From positions 178,501 through 242,500 of the forward strand of contig JACCIC010000295.1 of the NCBI GenBank assembly GCA_018907035.1: a DNA stretch of 64,000 nucleotides. Direction: 5' to 3'. The position numbers were made by a program, and so were the translations under genes. Positions 23,430 to 33,948 of this stretch are shown piece after piece (within the stretch, counting starts at the first letter, position 1; every line of letters begins with the position of its first letter). Under the pieces are notes generated by a model. That model did no database searches, had not been told where the DNA came from, and was given only the letters and a program-made list of their open reading frames with translations. The stretch comes from Sycobia sp. Sy_11 (Eukaryota; Arthropoda; Insecta; Hymenoptera; Epichrysomallidae).

Positions 23430-24418
23430 CATAAAAAAAAAATTAATCCGGTGAGGGCGAGGTATGCATGAGCAGAGGGTGCCGCAATCCTTTCCCAGGA
23501 CGATCGCCCGATGTTTTGCCCAACGGCGCGGCGCGACCCCTTTACCCTTTTCCCGAGAGAATCCGCAGTATGTGGACGTAACATCGGACGAGCGCACGAA
23601 TCGTTTCGCAGCGAGCGATGCATTCGGTCATTTGAGGGCGGTGGTGAGCGAATGGGTGGGTGGGGGGTGGGGGCACTGATGACCGAACCATACCGAGGGG
23701 AATTGCTCTATTACGGCTTTATTAACGAAGTGCTGATAAGATATATGAGTCTGTGGATATAGATATATACAGACAAGCGCCTATGTACGCTTTCAGGGGT
23801 ATGCACAAAGCTCGTGTTCGCATTGTATACCGTCGACTGCATAGTACCATAGTTTTTTTTTCCTGCCATTTCCGTGATTATCCTGTACGCAATTAGAAGA
23901 ACTTTACGTTTAATTCATTATCATTAAAATTTATACATGTAATGTTAATTCTAACAGTTATCGATAATTTGACTATGTTATAATCTATTAATATCAAATA
24001 AATTCTTTCTGTATAGATAATCTACTATTCAAGCATATTCGAATATAAATTTCTTAAGGAATTTTTTTCTCGGACTAAATATGTACATTGTGTTAGATTT
24101 CGATGTAATACAAGTTAATATCAGTACACATATATCATAATCGAATAATTTTTTGTGGATTAATGTAAAATAATTTTGTCTCAATTCAGATTAATATAGC
24201 AATATAGCAATGCTTTCATTTTGGATGCTTCACAACCAATTTTACACTCTTAATAGAATCCAGCTCAACTTGGCAAATTTAATGCCCATTTCTGTTATTT
24301 CGTAATTTTATGAAAAACGAGTAAACAGCTTGAAGGAAAGGAATGTTACCCCACCTATACATAAAACACGCGCATTAAAAGTTTAGAGTAATCGCAGTAT
24401 CGGTGCAAAATTTATTCC

Positions 24419-24421
<3 letters not shown>
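23430..24421. other. Unique DNA, GC-moderate then AT-rich
   Basis: CpG-rich to about 23700, then AT-rich without repeats from about 23830. Frames up to 83 codons, none recognised. Confidence 0.45.
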
Positions 24422-24496
<75 letters not shown>

Positions 24497-24528
24497 TGTA
24501 TGTATGTATGTATGTATGTATATATATA
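24422..24528. repeat. Compound (AT)24(TATG)13(TA)5
   Basis: Pure AT, then a clean TATG tetranucleotide block to about 24520, then TA again. Confidence 0.97.
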
Positions 24529-24908
24529 AACATGCTTCTATCTTAGTGTATGAAAAATTTGCCACCACCATCGTTCTAACCAGTCGTCCATTTCGCGGAT
24601 TTACAAGCGCGAGCGGGCGGCGACGAATAAGGAAATTTCTCCCTCGAGTCGCCTCGTAAAGAAAACCGATAAGCCTCGAGATAAGAAGTCAATGGGGGGT
24701 ATGAGGGTATGAAGAATTGTTCGCACGACCCTATTTATATCTATACATAAGCTTCTAAAAACAACTCCCGTCCATTGTGTTTGGAAAAGGGCCCTTATCT
24801 TACGTACAAACGAGGAAGAAATAATTCGCTCCATCGGGTAAGCCCAGATTTCTCTCGCCCCGTCCCACTCCCCTCTTTAAAAAAGCACAACCAAAAAGAG
24901 AGCGAGCG

Positions 24909-24933
24909 TTGTGTGTGTGTATGTGTGTGTATA
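24909..24933. repeat. Short (TG)n
   Basis: TG units with an AT interruption. Confidence 0.85.
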
Positions 24934-25032
24934 CGTAATGCAGAGTATTGAAATGGTCGAGCCGAGAAGGTAAACGCATGTCGATGCTCTCATAAACGCT
25001 CACGAGACGGCCAACTGCTGTCTTCATCGCCC

Positions 25033-25034
<2 letters not shown>

Positions 25035-25078
<44 letters not shown>

Positions 25079-25124
25079 CTCTGTCTCTCCCTCTCTCTTT
25101 TCCTCACTCTCTCTCTCTCTCTCT
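25035..25124. repeat. (CT)n array, imperfect
   Basis: Pure CT for about 40 bp, then interrupted CT to 25124. Confidence 0.95.
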
Positions 25125-25325
25125 ACTTCCCCTAGTGCACAGCCGAAAAATAAATTGGCCATACACATGTGTATACTGCATAAACTGTTAGCGTATATAT
25201 ATGAAGATGGACAAGTGCCGGAATTGCTCGAGGCCCGCAAAAGAGCGAGAGGGAGGGGATGATGGTCTCGTTCCGCACGTTATCGTGATTTGGCAATTTC
25301 GCCAGCACCGTGCACACCATTAAGG

Positions 25326-25329
<4 letters not shown>

Positions 25330-25369
<40 letters not shown>

Positions 25370-25380
25370 TGAGAGAGAGG
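25330..25380. repeat. (GA)n array
   Basis: GA run about 205 bp after the CT array and complementary to it, so the pair could fold back. Confidence 0.95.
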
Positions 25381-25549
25381 CCCATCAGCAATCATCTGGC
25401 TATACAGAGACTTTGAGGGGGTCCTCGTCTTAAAAATCGCACAAAATATATCTATATAATACATTTGTCGCGGCCTGTAAGCTGGAAAAATTTATTATTT
25501 AAAAACTTAGTCTGGTTAATCGAGGGAACTAGCGCGTCGACGACGTGAC

Positions 25550-25556
<7 letters not shown>

Positions 25557-25602
<46 letters not shown>
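25557..25602. repeat. (TA)23 microsatellite
   Basis: Pure 46-bp TA run. Confidence 0.97.
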
Positions 25603-25604
<2 letters not shown>

Positions 25605-26489
25605 AAAGTTTCGTCCGCGAGCGCGAGGCCTGCAGATCCCGGCCAGTTGCCTGCCGCCTCGATGTTGCAAGAAGAATGATAATTGTCCGGCCCCGAGATC
25701 GCCTAATAATTGACGTAAAACGACGCTTTAATAGATCTATTAAGATTGCCGAGAGATTTACAAAGCCGCGCGCGCGTTAGACGCGTTGCCTCGAGTACGG
25801 CTCTTGAGCATCCGAGCCCCCATACGGCGAATTTAATTATACGTATAGCGAAGGGATTTGCGAGAAAAATATTTAGGCGAGAATATATATATAGTAGGCA
25901 CAGTGAACTATTAATATAGGAACTATAGTTAATGCAGTAAAGAGACGGCTGCTTTGGTTAGTATATGGTCGCGAAAATCTCGAAAAACAATCCTTAAAAT
26001 ACAATTTCAATAATATTGAGCAACACAAATTGGTGGGCGTTGTAATGAAGGAAATGTTAAGTGTTTTACGTTTTATTGGATTATTTATTTATTTATTTAT
26101 TTATAAAGATAGATTTTTTGATGAAAGTTGTCTGATATGGTAATAAACGGACCTTCTTTTGCGATCAGAGATGATAATAATAAGTTTTTTGATCAAACAT
26201 CATTCTGTTTGTATAGGTATTGATTTTATTTTGAAATTATTAGGCCACATTTTAATGAATTGACAAATCGTCAATATTCGCCAATTTTTTTTATAATAGA
26301 GGCCATTGAAGAAATCGTACAAGTATTCAGATTTTTCATACAAATAATTATCTATATCTATCGCCGAGGGCGCAGAGGGTCCGATAGTAATAGGACAATT
26401 CCGGTAAGCGCTTGAAAACTGGAGCACGTGCGTGTTCGAAACCGTACGAGATCAACAAAGTGATAAATAAAAATTTCTTGGCCGAGAGA
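25603..26489. other. Unique DNA
   Basis: CpG-rich to about 25830, then AT-rich. Contains (TTAT)6 at 26082-26104. Best frame 75 codons on the minus strand, unrecognised. Confidence 0.45.
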
Positions 26490-26534
26490 ACTCTCTCTCT
26501 CCCTCTCTCTCTCCTCTCTCTCCCTCTCTCTATA

Positions 26535-26588
<54 letters not shown>
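26490..26588. repeat. Compound (CT)n(TA)24
   Basis: Imperfect CT/CCT to about 26530, then TA with one ATTTAT interruption. Confidence 0.95.
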
Positions 26589-26589
<1 letters not shown>

Positions 26590-26737
26590 GTATGACAACT
26601 GGCTCGCCTAAAAGCGCACGAGCCGAATAGAGCGATAAAGAGAAGGAGGAGGAGGAGGAGGAAAGGGAGCAGCGAGCCACGAGTAGGAAACTCCCGTAAA
26701 TCGCGGGTTTAGCTCAGTCAGGAAAGGGAGGAATGAG

Positions 26738-26739
26738 AG

Positions 26740-26784
<45 letters not shown>
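26738..26784. repeat. (GA)n array
   Basis: GA run with one AAG interruption. Confidence 0.95.
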
Positions 26785-26786
<2 letters not shown>

Positions 26787-26889
26787 AATTCGTATTTATG
26801 CGCTCCGGTCACGAACACTCGACTCGTCCCTTTTTGTCTCTCTCTCGCTCGATTTCAATCCAAGTCGCCACATGCTAACACTAACACCA

Positions 26890-26892
<3 letters not shown>

Positions 26893-26939
<47 letters not shown>
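26893..26939. repeat. (TA)23 microsatellite
   Basis: Pure 47-bp TA run followed by alternating GTGC sequence. Confidence 0.97.
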
Positions 26940-26941
<2 letters not shown>

Positions 26942-27112
26942 GTGTATATGTGCGCGCACGTGTGCGTGCGTCTGTGGATATGTATTTCACGCCAACAGAT
27001 CGCTCGCCTACTGTCTCTTATCTCCATATTCCCAAGCGTACTTTCCGCCTTCGCGGAAGTGTTGACGCTCGCGCGCGGGCGAGGAAAGTCGCGGATTTTC
27101 GTTTTCCCGAGT

Positions 27113-27115
<3 letters not shown>

Positions 27116-27163
<48 letters not shown>
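27116..27163. repeat. (TA)24 microsatellite
   Basis: Pure 48-bp TA run. Confidence 0.97.
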
Positions 27164-27166
<3 letters not shown>

Positions 27167-27181
27167 ACCCACGTTATTATT

Positions 27182-27188
<7 letters not shown>

Positions 27189-27244
<56 letters not shown>
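27189..27244. repeat. Compound (AC)21(AT)7
   Basis: Pure AC run passing directly into AT. Confidence 0.96.
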
Positions 27245-27964
27245 TATAAAACCCTAGGTGAATCGTTGTTTGTCGTCATGGCCGCTGTCCTCGCCGGGGA
27301 TTTCCGACTTAATACCCCTCGCGGCTGTTCAAAAGCCCCTCCTTCCTAAAACAACCGCCCCCCCCCTGCCGCCGCCGACCGAGAGGAAACTGTGCCGCGG
27401 CGCTAGCGAGGGTCGGCGTTATAATGCCGGGGCGCGCTTTTACGTAAGAATCGACCGCCCAGTTTCAAGGATTGTGGCGCCCGCCGTCGATCGTAAATAT
27501 TCCGCGAATGTATTATTTATCAGGGGCTATAGATTTTAAGCAGATCGAACGGCTCCCCCTCCACCCTCTCTCCTTTCCCCGTCACCGCTGCCGCTTCACA
27601 ATCCCGGACAAGTATTGTGTTTTCGACGACTACGTACCGCTGCTGTCGTTGTTATTATTCATTTTTCTTATCGTTATCATTAAAAAAATCGAAAGCAGAC
27701 AATTTATACGGTCACGTCGCAATAATAAAATCGCCTTGGAAATGAGAACATATCGACTCGTAAAATTTCAATCTTGATACTCGTTACTTCTTTCTTCAAA
27801 AACCTTTTTATTTCGATTCCGACCGGTTCCGTGTCCTTTTTCACGGATTCCCGCATTACCAATGGAATTTAACCTCCATCGAACTTATAAAATTCCGGTC
27901 TATACATATACCATTGTACACGACGAGCCAGCGTATAGTTGGCGATATACAATCTACGACCCGT
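27245..27964. other. CpG-rich then AT-rich unique DNA
   Basis: GC-rich to about 27500 with C9 at 27358-27366. Frames of 93 and 101 codons are unrecognised. Confidence 0.4.
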
Positions 27965-27966
27965 TC

Positions 27967-28016
<50 letters not shown>

Positions 28017-28020
28017 TCTC
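27965..28020. repeat. (CT)n array
   Basis: CT run with one TAT interruption near the start and CCTCA near the end. Confidence 0.95.
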
Positions 28021-28213
28021 TTGCCGTTCAGAGACCGTCCTGACGAGTAGGAAGTACAAACTGTGCACGAACTCGTGGTAGTTTTGCAAGAATCTTTTTC
28101 CAAGTTGCGCACGTTATGTGCGCCATCTGGGAAAGGCGAACCAGAGAGACACGGGCATAAGTCACCCGCCTTCGCCCGCATTTTCTCATTCTCTCTCTTT
28201 CATTCTCTCCCAC

Positions 28214-28217
<4 letters not shown>

Positions 28218-28268
<51 letters not shown>

Positions 28269-28295
28269 CTATGTATATACATATACATATACATA
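28218..28295. repeat. (CT)23 plus (TATACA)n
   Basis: Pure CT to 28264, then TATACA-type units. Confidence 0.94.
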
Positions 28296-28358
28296 AGATT
28301 TCGAGCCATAATTGGTTGAGATATATTCCAGAGATGCTTAGAGAGGAAGAACAACGGG

Positions 28359-28384
28359 GAGAGAGAGAGAGAGAGAGAGAGAGA
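28359..28384. repeat. (GA)13 microsatellite
   Basis: Pure GA run complementary to the CT array about 95 bp upstream. Confidence 0.95.
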
Positions 28385-31131
28385 CGGGAAGAAAGAGTGA
28401 GATCTATACCGATGTATAGTTGAAAGAGTAAGAAAGCAGGAAAACGACAAGGAGCTCGTTTATGGTGAGAAGTGAAATAAATTCGCTCCGTGGGCGTAGC
28501 GAGCTGATGCGATTGTAAGTAAGGCGTCGACTGTGATGTTAATAAGAAGGTAATTCCCCTCCCTCCCAACCCACCCTCGGTTCATGGGCGAACAAGGAGG
28601 AGGTCGAAGCCAGAAACAGAATGCTTTATTTCTTTAGCCGCCTGCTTCGCTCGCTTTCTATTGCAAAAATCGAGCAGTTCACCCCTGATTGCCTTTTTGT
28701 CGATTATCGGCTTCTTCGCGCAGTAGCTCCATCCATTGCTGAATCGGGATGTCTACTCTGGATTCTTTTTTTCTTTCTTGTTCTTTTGCTAAGCGAGAAA
28801 ATCTATACCCGATGAATATCATTTGATCCACTTACAATATATTTTTGATCTTCATTCTTTAGACTGGGGATTGAGATTTTTCTGAGGTTAGTCAACCGTC
28901 GCTGACTCAGTGGGATTGGGTTTCAGGCCAATTTTCAATGATAGTGTTTCTAGCGAACCCACTTATATCATTGAGTTCACGGATCGCTCGGAAATGAATT
29001 CACGGTCGAGCGTTGAACTTGATTATTTGGTAAGAAGTACATTTTCCCCCTGGAATAACTAAGATGGACCGAAACTACCTCGTTAAATAAATATATCTAT
29101 TCGTCCGATCCGTCCGTCTATCTATCGATTCTGCCTCGTCGGGCTCCTATTTGCATTAATTCAGTCCCTCTTTGATTTCTCAATGATTGGAAACAGTAAC
29201 ATCGGGCTGATTCACACGAATTCTTTGTCACAGCTCTTCTTGGAAATCGAACGATTAATGATTTCCGGGAATATAATATTTCCAAGTGTTAAAAATATCT
29301 TTCTAATTTAGAAGAACTCACTGAATCGAATAAATAGTAAAATATTGTGGAAAATATACATGATTTACGGCAATGACATTTATCTTCGAAAAAATTTGAT
29401 TCATTTTCAAATATTTTTATGCACTATTGCCACCATGATATTTGTTGAATGCGTCGAACTCGTACTTATATCTGATACTGTAAAATTATAATAAGTCTAC
29501 AGTTTAAATTACTATAGTTATATATCCAGTTTTGAATATGGATGATCTACGACTCACAAATATCCCTTGCACCAGCAGGATGGGGAAAAGATTTGAATCC
29601 GTAGCTTAGAACAATAACCGAAGCTTTTCGAGATAAAAACATTCATGATAATCCGATTTTCTTAAATAACTATAGCTCATTATGAATTTCATTTCTATCA
29701 AATAGGGAATGGACAATGTAATGAGAATGCAGGTGTTGAACAAACTGTATACCGTGAACGTGTCACCAATGCCATGCGGATGATGTGCGAATATTTTTGT
29801 TTTCGAATGTGTGTCGAATGTGAAGTTGAACTTGCGCAATCATATCCAGTGAGCTATTAAAACATTTCTATCGCACAATTGGGTGCCTTGTCATAATGAA
29901 ATGAAGGCTGTTGAACTAACTAATGGGATCGAATTTTCCATATTGACAGGACAATTAGAAAATATCTCATTTCAAATCTAGTAACTATAAATTATTGATA
30001 TTCCGATATTATATATACCGCCTGTTGATCTTGAACATTTGTTAATTCGCATTTATTCCAATCGGGGCGTGCGATTGTGTCAATAGTTTTTCGCTTATCG
30101 ATGCTTATTTTTTCGTTCACCGCATTTTCAAATGTTTCTGTACTCATTTGGACTCTTTCGTTTGCAAGCTGTCGATAATTTATGTGAAAGTTCTTCCACT
30201 GGACTATAGAGGACACATAATACGGCCATACCGGACGGATGTTTATGAAGAACTCTTTAGCCTATATTTAGTAATAATTTTCTACGACGATGTAAGCATC
30301 ATCCTTGGATTTATGACTTTATAATTTTTATAATCGAGCAGATGGTATTTTTTAAAAGAATTTCGACCTTAAAAGTCTACTAATGTATGGAAAGTCTATA
30401 ATTGTGAGTCAATCAACGCTGCCAAAGTCAATGTGATAGGATAAGTTCTTAATGAGTGTATTCATGAATTTTTTCTCTGATATACCGTTCTTGTTCTTTT
30501 TAAATTTAAATTTGTCGCCGTTCATAAACCCTTCACCACTCTCCAGAGAACAGCGTTGCAATAGATAGCGAGAAATACTAAGTACGTAGCTTATGGAGTC
30601 GTTCGTTTTAACAAAATGTATTTTCATTCCATATGAAAGTTTTGTTGATTCAATAAACTATTGCAGCTTTAGATTCATTTTTATATATTCTAATTTCAAT
30701 ACACCATACTTTTTTCTTATATTTCTCATATATATTTATACCTATGGACTTCTTTAGTATACATTTTAGACATTTTGCCTGATTCCGCTCATTTATATTC
30801 CCCTCGCTGCCAACCGGTAAAATACAATGCTCCAGGGATCAACCGCAATATTCCCGCAGAGGAATTTGAAAGCGATTCCAGAGCAAACGACGGGTATAGC
30901 ATACAGTCGGTTTATTTTCACTGGTTAAAAAAAAGAAAACAGAAAGACAAAAAGAGCAGAAGGAGAAAAATGAGAAGGAGTCAGAGAGAGAGAGAGAGAG
31001 AGGGAGTGAGGGTAAAGGCATCAGTACGCCATCCCGGAGGCAGTGGCCTCCCTCCAGGTGAGGGAACAGACACAGATGAGTGTATGGCTGAGTAGTTCAA
31101 CCCGCAAAGAGAGACACAGAGCGTTTACAGG

Positions 31132-31132
<1 letters not shown>
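28385..31132. other. Largest repeat-poor AT-rich island (2.7 kb)
   Basis: Only one short AG run (30983-31003). Three minus-strand frames (30627-30409, 30216-29992 and 29839-29606; 72-77 codons) have mixed, protein-like composition without low complexity but match nothing known and are not joined by clear splice sites. A possible plus-strand exon is noted at 28926-29029. A decayed gene is possible; so is chance. Confidence 0.45.
28926..29029 (+). other. Possible 104-bp exon (speculative)
   Basis: GGGTTTCAG precedes 28926 (weak pyrimidine tract) and TTG|GTAAGA follows 29029. One frame (codons from 28927) is open for 34 codons with balanced composition, starting PIFNDSVSSEPTYIIEF. No family recognised. 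Confidence 0.13.

Positions 31133-31174
<42 letters not shown>
31133..31174. repeat. (TA)21 microsatellite
   Basis: Pure 42-bp TA run at the right border of the island. Confidence 0.97.
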
Positions 31175-31177
<3 letters not shown>

Positions 31178-31261
31178 AGATAGAGCTCAGACATAACAAA
31201 GCACAACAGTATTATATAGCGACAGCGCCGGGCACGGCAGCCGGATTACGGCATAATGAGA

Positions 31262-31264
<3 letters not shown>

Positions 31265-31300
<36 letters not shown>
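31265..31300. repeat. (CT)18 microsatellite
   Basis: Pure CT run. Confidence 0.96.
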
Positions 31301-31303
<3 letters not shown>

Positions 31304-31373
31304 CGGCTGATCCAGCTCCCTCTCCCTCCACCGCACCACCTCCGTCACATTCGTCCGACCGTTGTCTATATGT

Positions 31374-31377
<4 letters not shown>

Positions 31378-31433
<56 letters not shown>
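31378..31433. repeat. (TA)28 microsatellite
   Basis: Pure 56-bp TA run. Confidence 0.97.
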
Positions 31434-31436
<3 letters not shown>

Positions 31437-31578
31437 TGACCGCGGCTCGCTCGGAGGTCTATAGCCGATTTGTTTTATACGCCCGGATTATTACCGTTAT
31501 TACTGTTACGGCGCGCGACGTGTTTCGCGATCGGCCGACACGCCTAATTAAGGTCACTCGCGCTGGCTCTCGCTATGT

Positions 31579-31602
31579 ACACACACACACACACACACAC
31601 AC
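31579..31602. repeat. (AC)12 then CG alternation
   Basis: AC run passing into a CTCGCGCGCGC stretch. Confidence 0.94.
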
Positions 31603-31970
31603 GCTCGCGCGCGCAAAAGTCGACTCGCGACTCTCGGTTTTCAACCTACCCCCACGGTTCGCTAGTCTCTAATGGACTTTTAAGTGCGGAGAGAGGGGGC
31701 TCTCGTTCACGGGTAAGGCTGGGCGGGGGGAGGGGGTCAAGCATTAGCGCGGGCTCGATAATTGTCGGTGTCGGCGTGTGCGTGCGTGACCGCGCGCGTG
31801 CTGTACCGATGATTTCCGACAATGGGGCGCGGAGCTTTTTCGTGTCGTATATATATATATACTTTGGTAAGTTTGGGGCGCGTGGGCGCGCCATTCTGCG
31901 CGACTTTCGTCAGGAGACCTTTACCGTTATCCCCTATACAGGTACTGTATATACTATCTATAAATTGAAA
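31603..31970. other. CpG-rich patch
   Basis: GC-rich with a G-run near 31721 and a 15-bp TA run at 31848-31862. The 143-codon frame across it starts in the AC array and is not called. Confidence 0.4.
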
Positions 31971-33234
31971 AGTCAAGGAAAAAGAACATTTTTGTCGCGC
32001 ACGTGAACGGATACGTTAGTAAAAAATTGAAAATAATTAAATTGTCTTTGCATGCTCAAATTCAATTTTCATTCCAATATTACCTTTTGTCTTATAATCT
32101 AATATGAGAGATTAAAAGAAATTTCATCGAATTTTTGCACAGTTCTTATACAAAATCTATTTTTTGTAGATGACTAGATAAAGGATATAAAATATTTTTT
32201 AACGATGACTTGTCACTTTTTTACATTTGTTCAATAAGAAACGCATTCATTAAAATCATAATTAAACTATTAGAAACATAACTTTACTATTGATATACAT
32301 TCTTTCAACACTGCAGATGATGATACTATTATCGAGAAAGCTTTGTTTGAATTAAATTAAAGTAATGGAAATAATTATAAAAAAAATTTATAACGAAGTT
32401 TTCGTTATAATTATGAAATTACATTGATAGCTATAAATTATATAAAATAAATACAAAATAAATTATATACAAAATAAATTATATACGCTTCGCCTAGATG
32501 ACTGGTTTGGGTTAATCAGTAGAACAACAGCTAAACCATTCCTAGACTACAAGGATATAATGAAAAAATGAACTATATCTGTCTCATTCGAAAATATTTA
32601 TACATATCCATTGTGACAAAATTTCAAGAATTATGCGGTTCTTCAATTATTTGCGAGAACGGAAAATTTTCATTATACTTGTGTAAATTTGGCCTAATGA
32701 ATTCGTCAATCAGTTGACAGAGTTTGAATGAATTCACGGATGTTAGTTCTCAAAGAGTTCAAATGATCTCGTACATTGATCCCGTACAATATTGATATTC
32801 TACGTACTTGATTGTTTATGAATGCATAAAGAATTCAGTTAGTTCCATTGACATTCCAACTATTTTAACTGCTCATTCCGAACAATTTTCCATTGGCTCG
32901 ATGTATTATTTCTTTTCACACTTCAAAAAGTCAACGAACTGGTTGCAAACAGATTTCATCCTTAGTCAATTCAGTCGGGATTCCCTATCGACCCCTGGAA
33001 TTGATTCGATGTCCTTCAAAGACCATCCGCCCTAATTTACAATTTCTACATACAGTTCACCTCGATTCTGACGTTTCTTTTGGCGAGAAGCCCCTCGCCA
33101 AGGATGGTGGGAAGCTCTAAAATTTCCATCTTCAAGATATCGCAGCCTTCGGCAACGCTTACGGAAAAGCAGTATAGATAAACCTTCATAGAAATCAGCC
33201 ACAAAGACTCATACTAGCACCGCGACAAGAACAG

Positions 33235-33236
<2 letters not shown>
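31971..33236. other. AT-rich island
   Basis: Unique AT-rich DNA with a hairpin at 32388-32410 (TTATAACGAA, GTT loop, TTCGTTATAA) and two tandem copies of a 16-bp unit at 32452-32483. Frames of 75 codons at 32808 and 32893 have balanced composition but are unrecognised. Confidence 0.5.
32452..32486. repeat. 16-bp tandem duplication
   Basis: Two perfect copies of TACAAAATAAATTATA plus the start of a third (TAC). Confidence 0.9.

Positions 33237-33318
<82 letters not shown>
33237..33318. repeat. Compound (AT)21(GA)20
   Basis: Pure AT passes into pure GA. This is the left arm of the mirror arrangement with 33412-33491. Confidence 0.97.
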
Positions 33319-33325
<7 letters not shown>

Positions 33326-33407
33326 TTTGTAATATGCAAGAAGCCCGCAGGGTAAACCTTTCAACTCAACTCTGTTATACAGCGTGACCCCCTCCTCTCT
33401 CACAGTT

Positions 33408-33411
<4 letters not shown>

Positions 33412-33491
<80 letters not shown>
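33412..33491. repeat. Compound (CT)16(AT)24
   Basis: Pure CT passes into pure AT. It is the reverse complement in form of the array 93 bp upstream. Confidence 0.97.
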
Positions 33492-33494
<3 letters not shown>

Positions 33495-33620
33495 CAAATA
33501 GCCAATACCGCGTCCTTCATTTCTATATAACATATAAAAGACAAAAAGGCCTTGTTGCAGCACCCGCCTCAGTCTCGAGCATATATGAACATACACCAGC
33601 GGAGGCGTGCGAGCTCAATC

Positions 33621-33625
33621 GTCTC

Positions 33626-33665
<40 letters not shown>
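33621..33665. repeat. (TC)n array
   Basis: TC run with one TAT interruption. Confidence 0.95.
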
Positions 33666-33668
<3 letters not shown>

Positions 33669-33730
33669 CACCAGCTGGAGGGGAGAGGCCCGACGAGTGG
33701 CGCGGTGGGTCGAGCGATGAACTTGACCCC

Positions 33731-33770
33731 TCTTTCTCTCTCTCTCTCTCTTCTCTCTCTCTCTTACTCT
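33731..33770. repeat. (TC)n array, imperfect
   Basis: TC run with TTT and TTC interruptions. Confidence 0.92.
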
Positions 33771-33920
33771 CCTCGTCCACCCGTTTTTCCTTGCGGCATT
33801 CCGAAACCGTAGTTCCAGGTGTGTCTGTCTGTATGTGTGCATGTATGTGTAGGTATATATATACATGTAGTTACGCGCCCACGGTGTCAATCTTGGGAAG
33901 ACCGCGCCACGGTACATAGG

Positions 33921-33948
33921 TGTGTGTGTGTATATATATATATATATA
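33921..33948. repeat. Compound (TG)5(TA)9
   Basis: Short TG run passing into TA. Confidence 0.94.

Noticed and set aside
26710..26722. tRNA A-box-like TAGCTCAGTCAGG
   Set aside because: No B-box within 60 bp downstream; a GA array follows at once.
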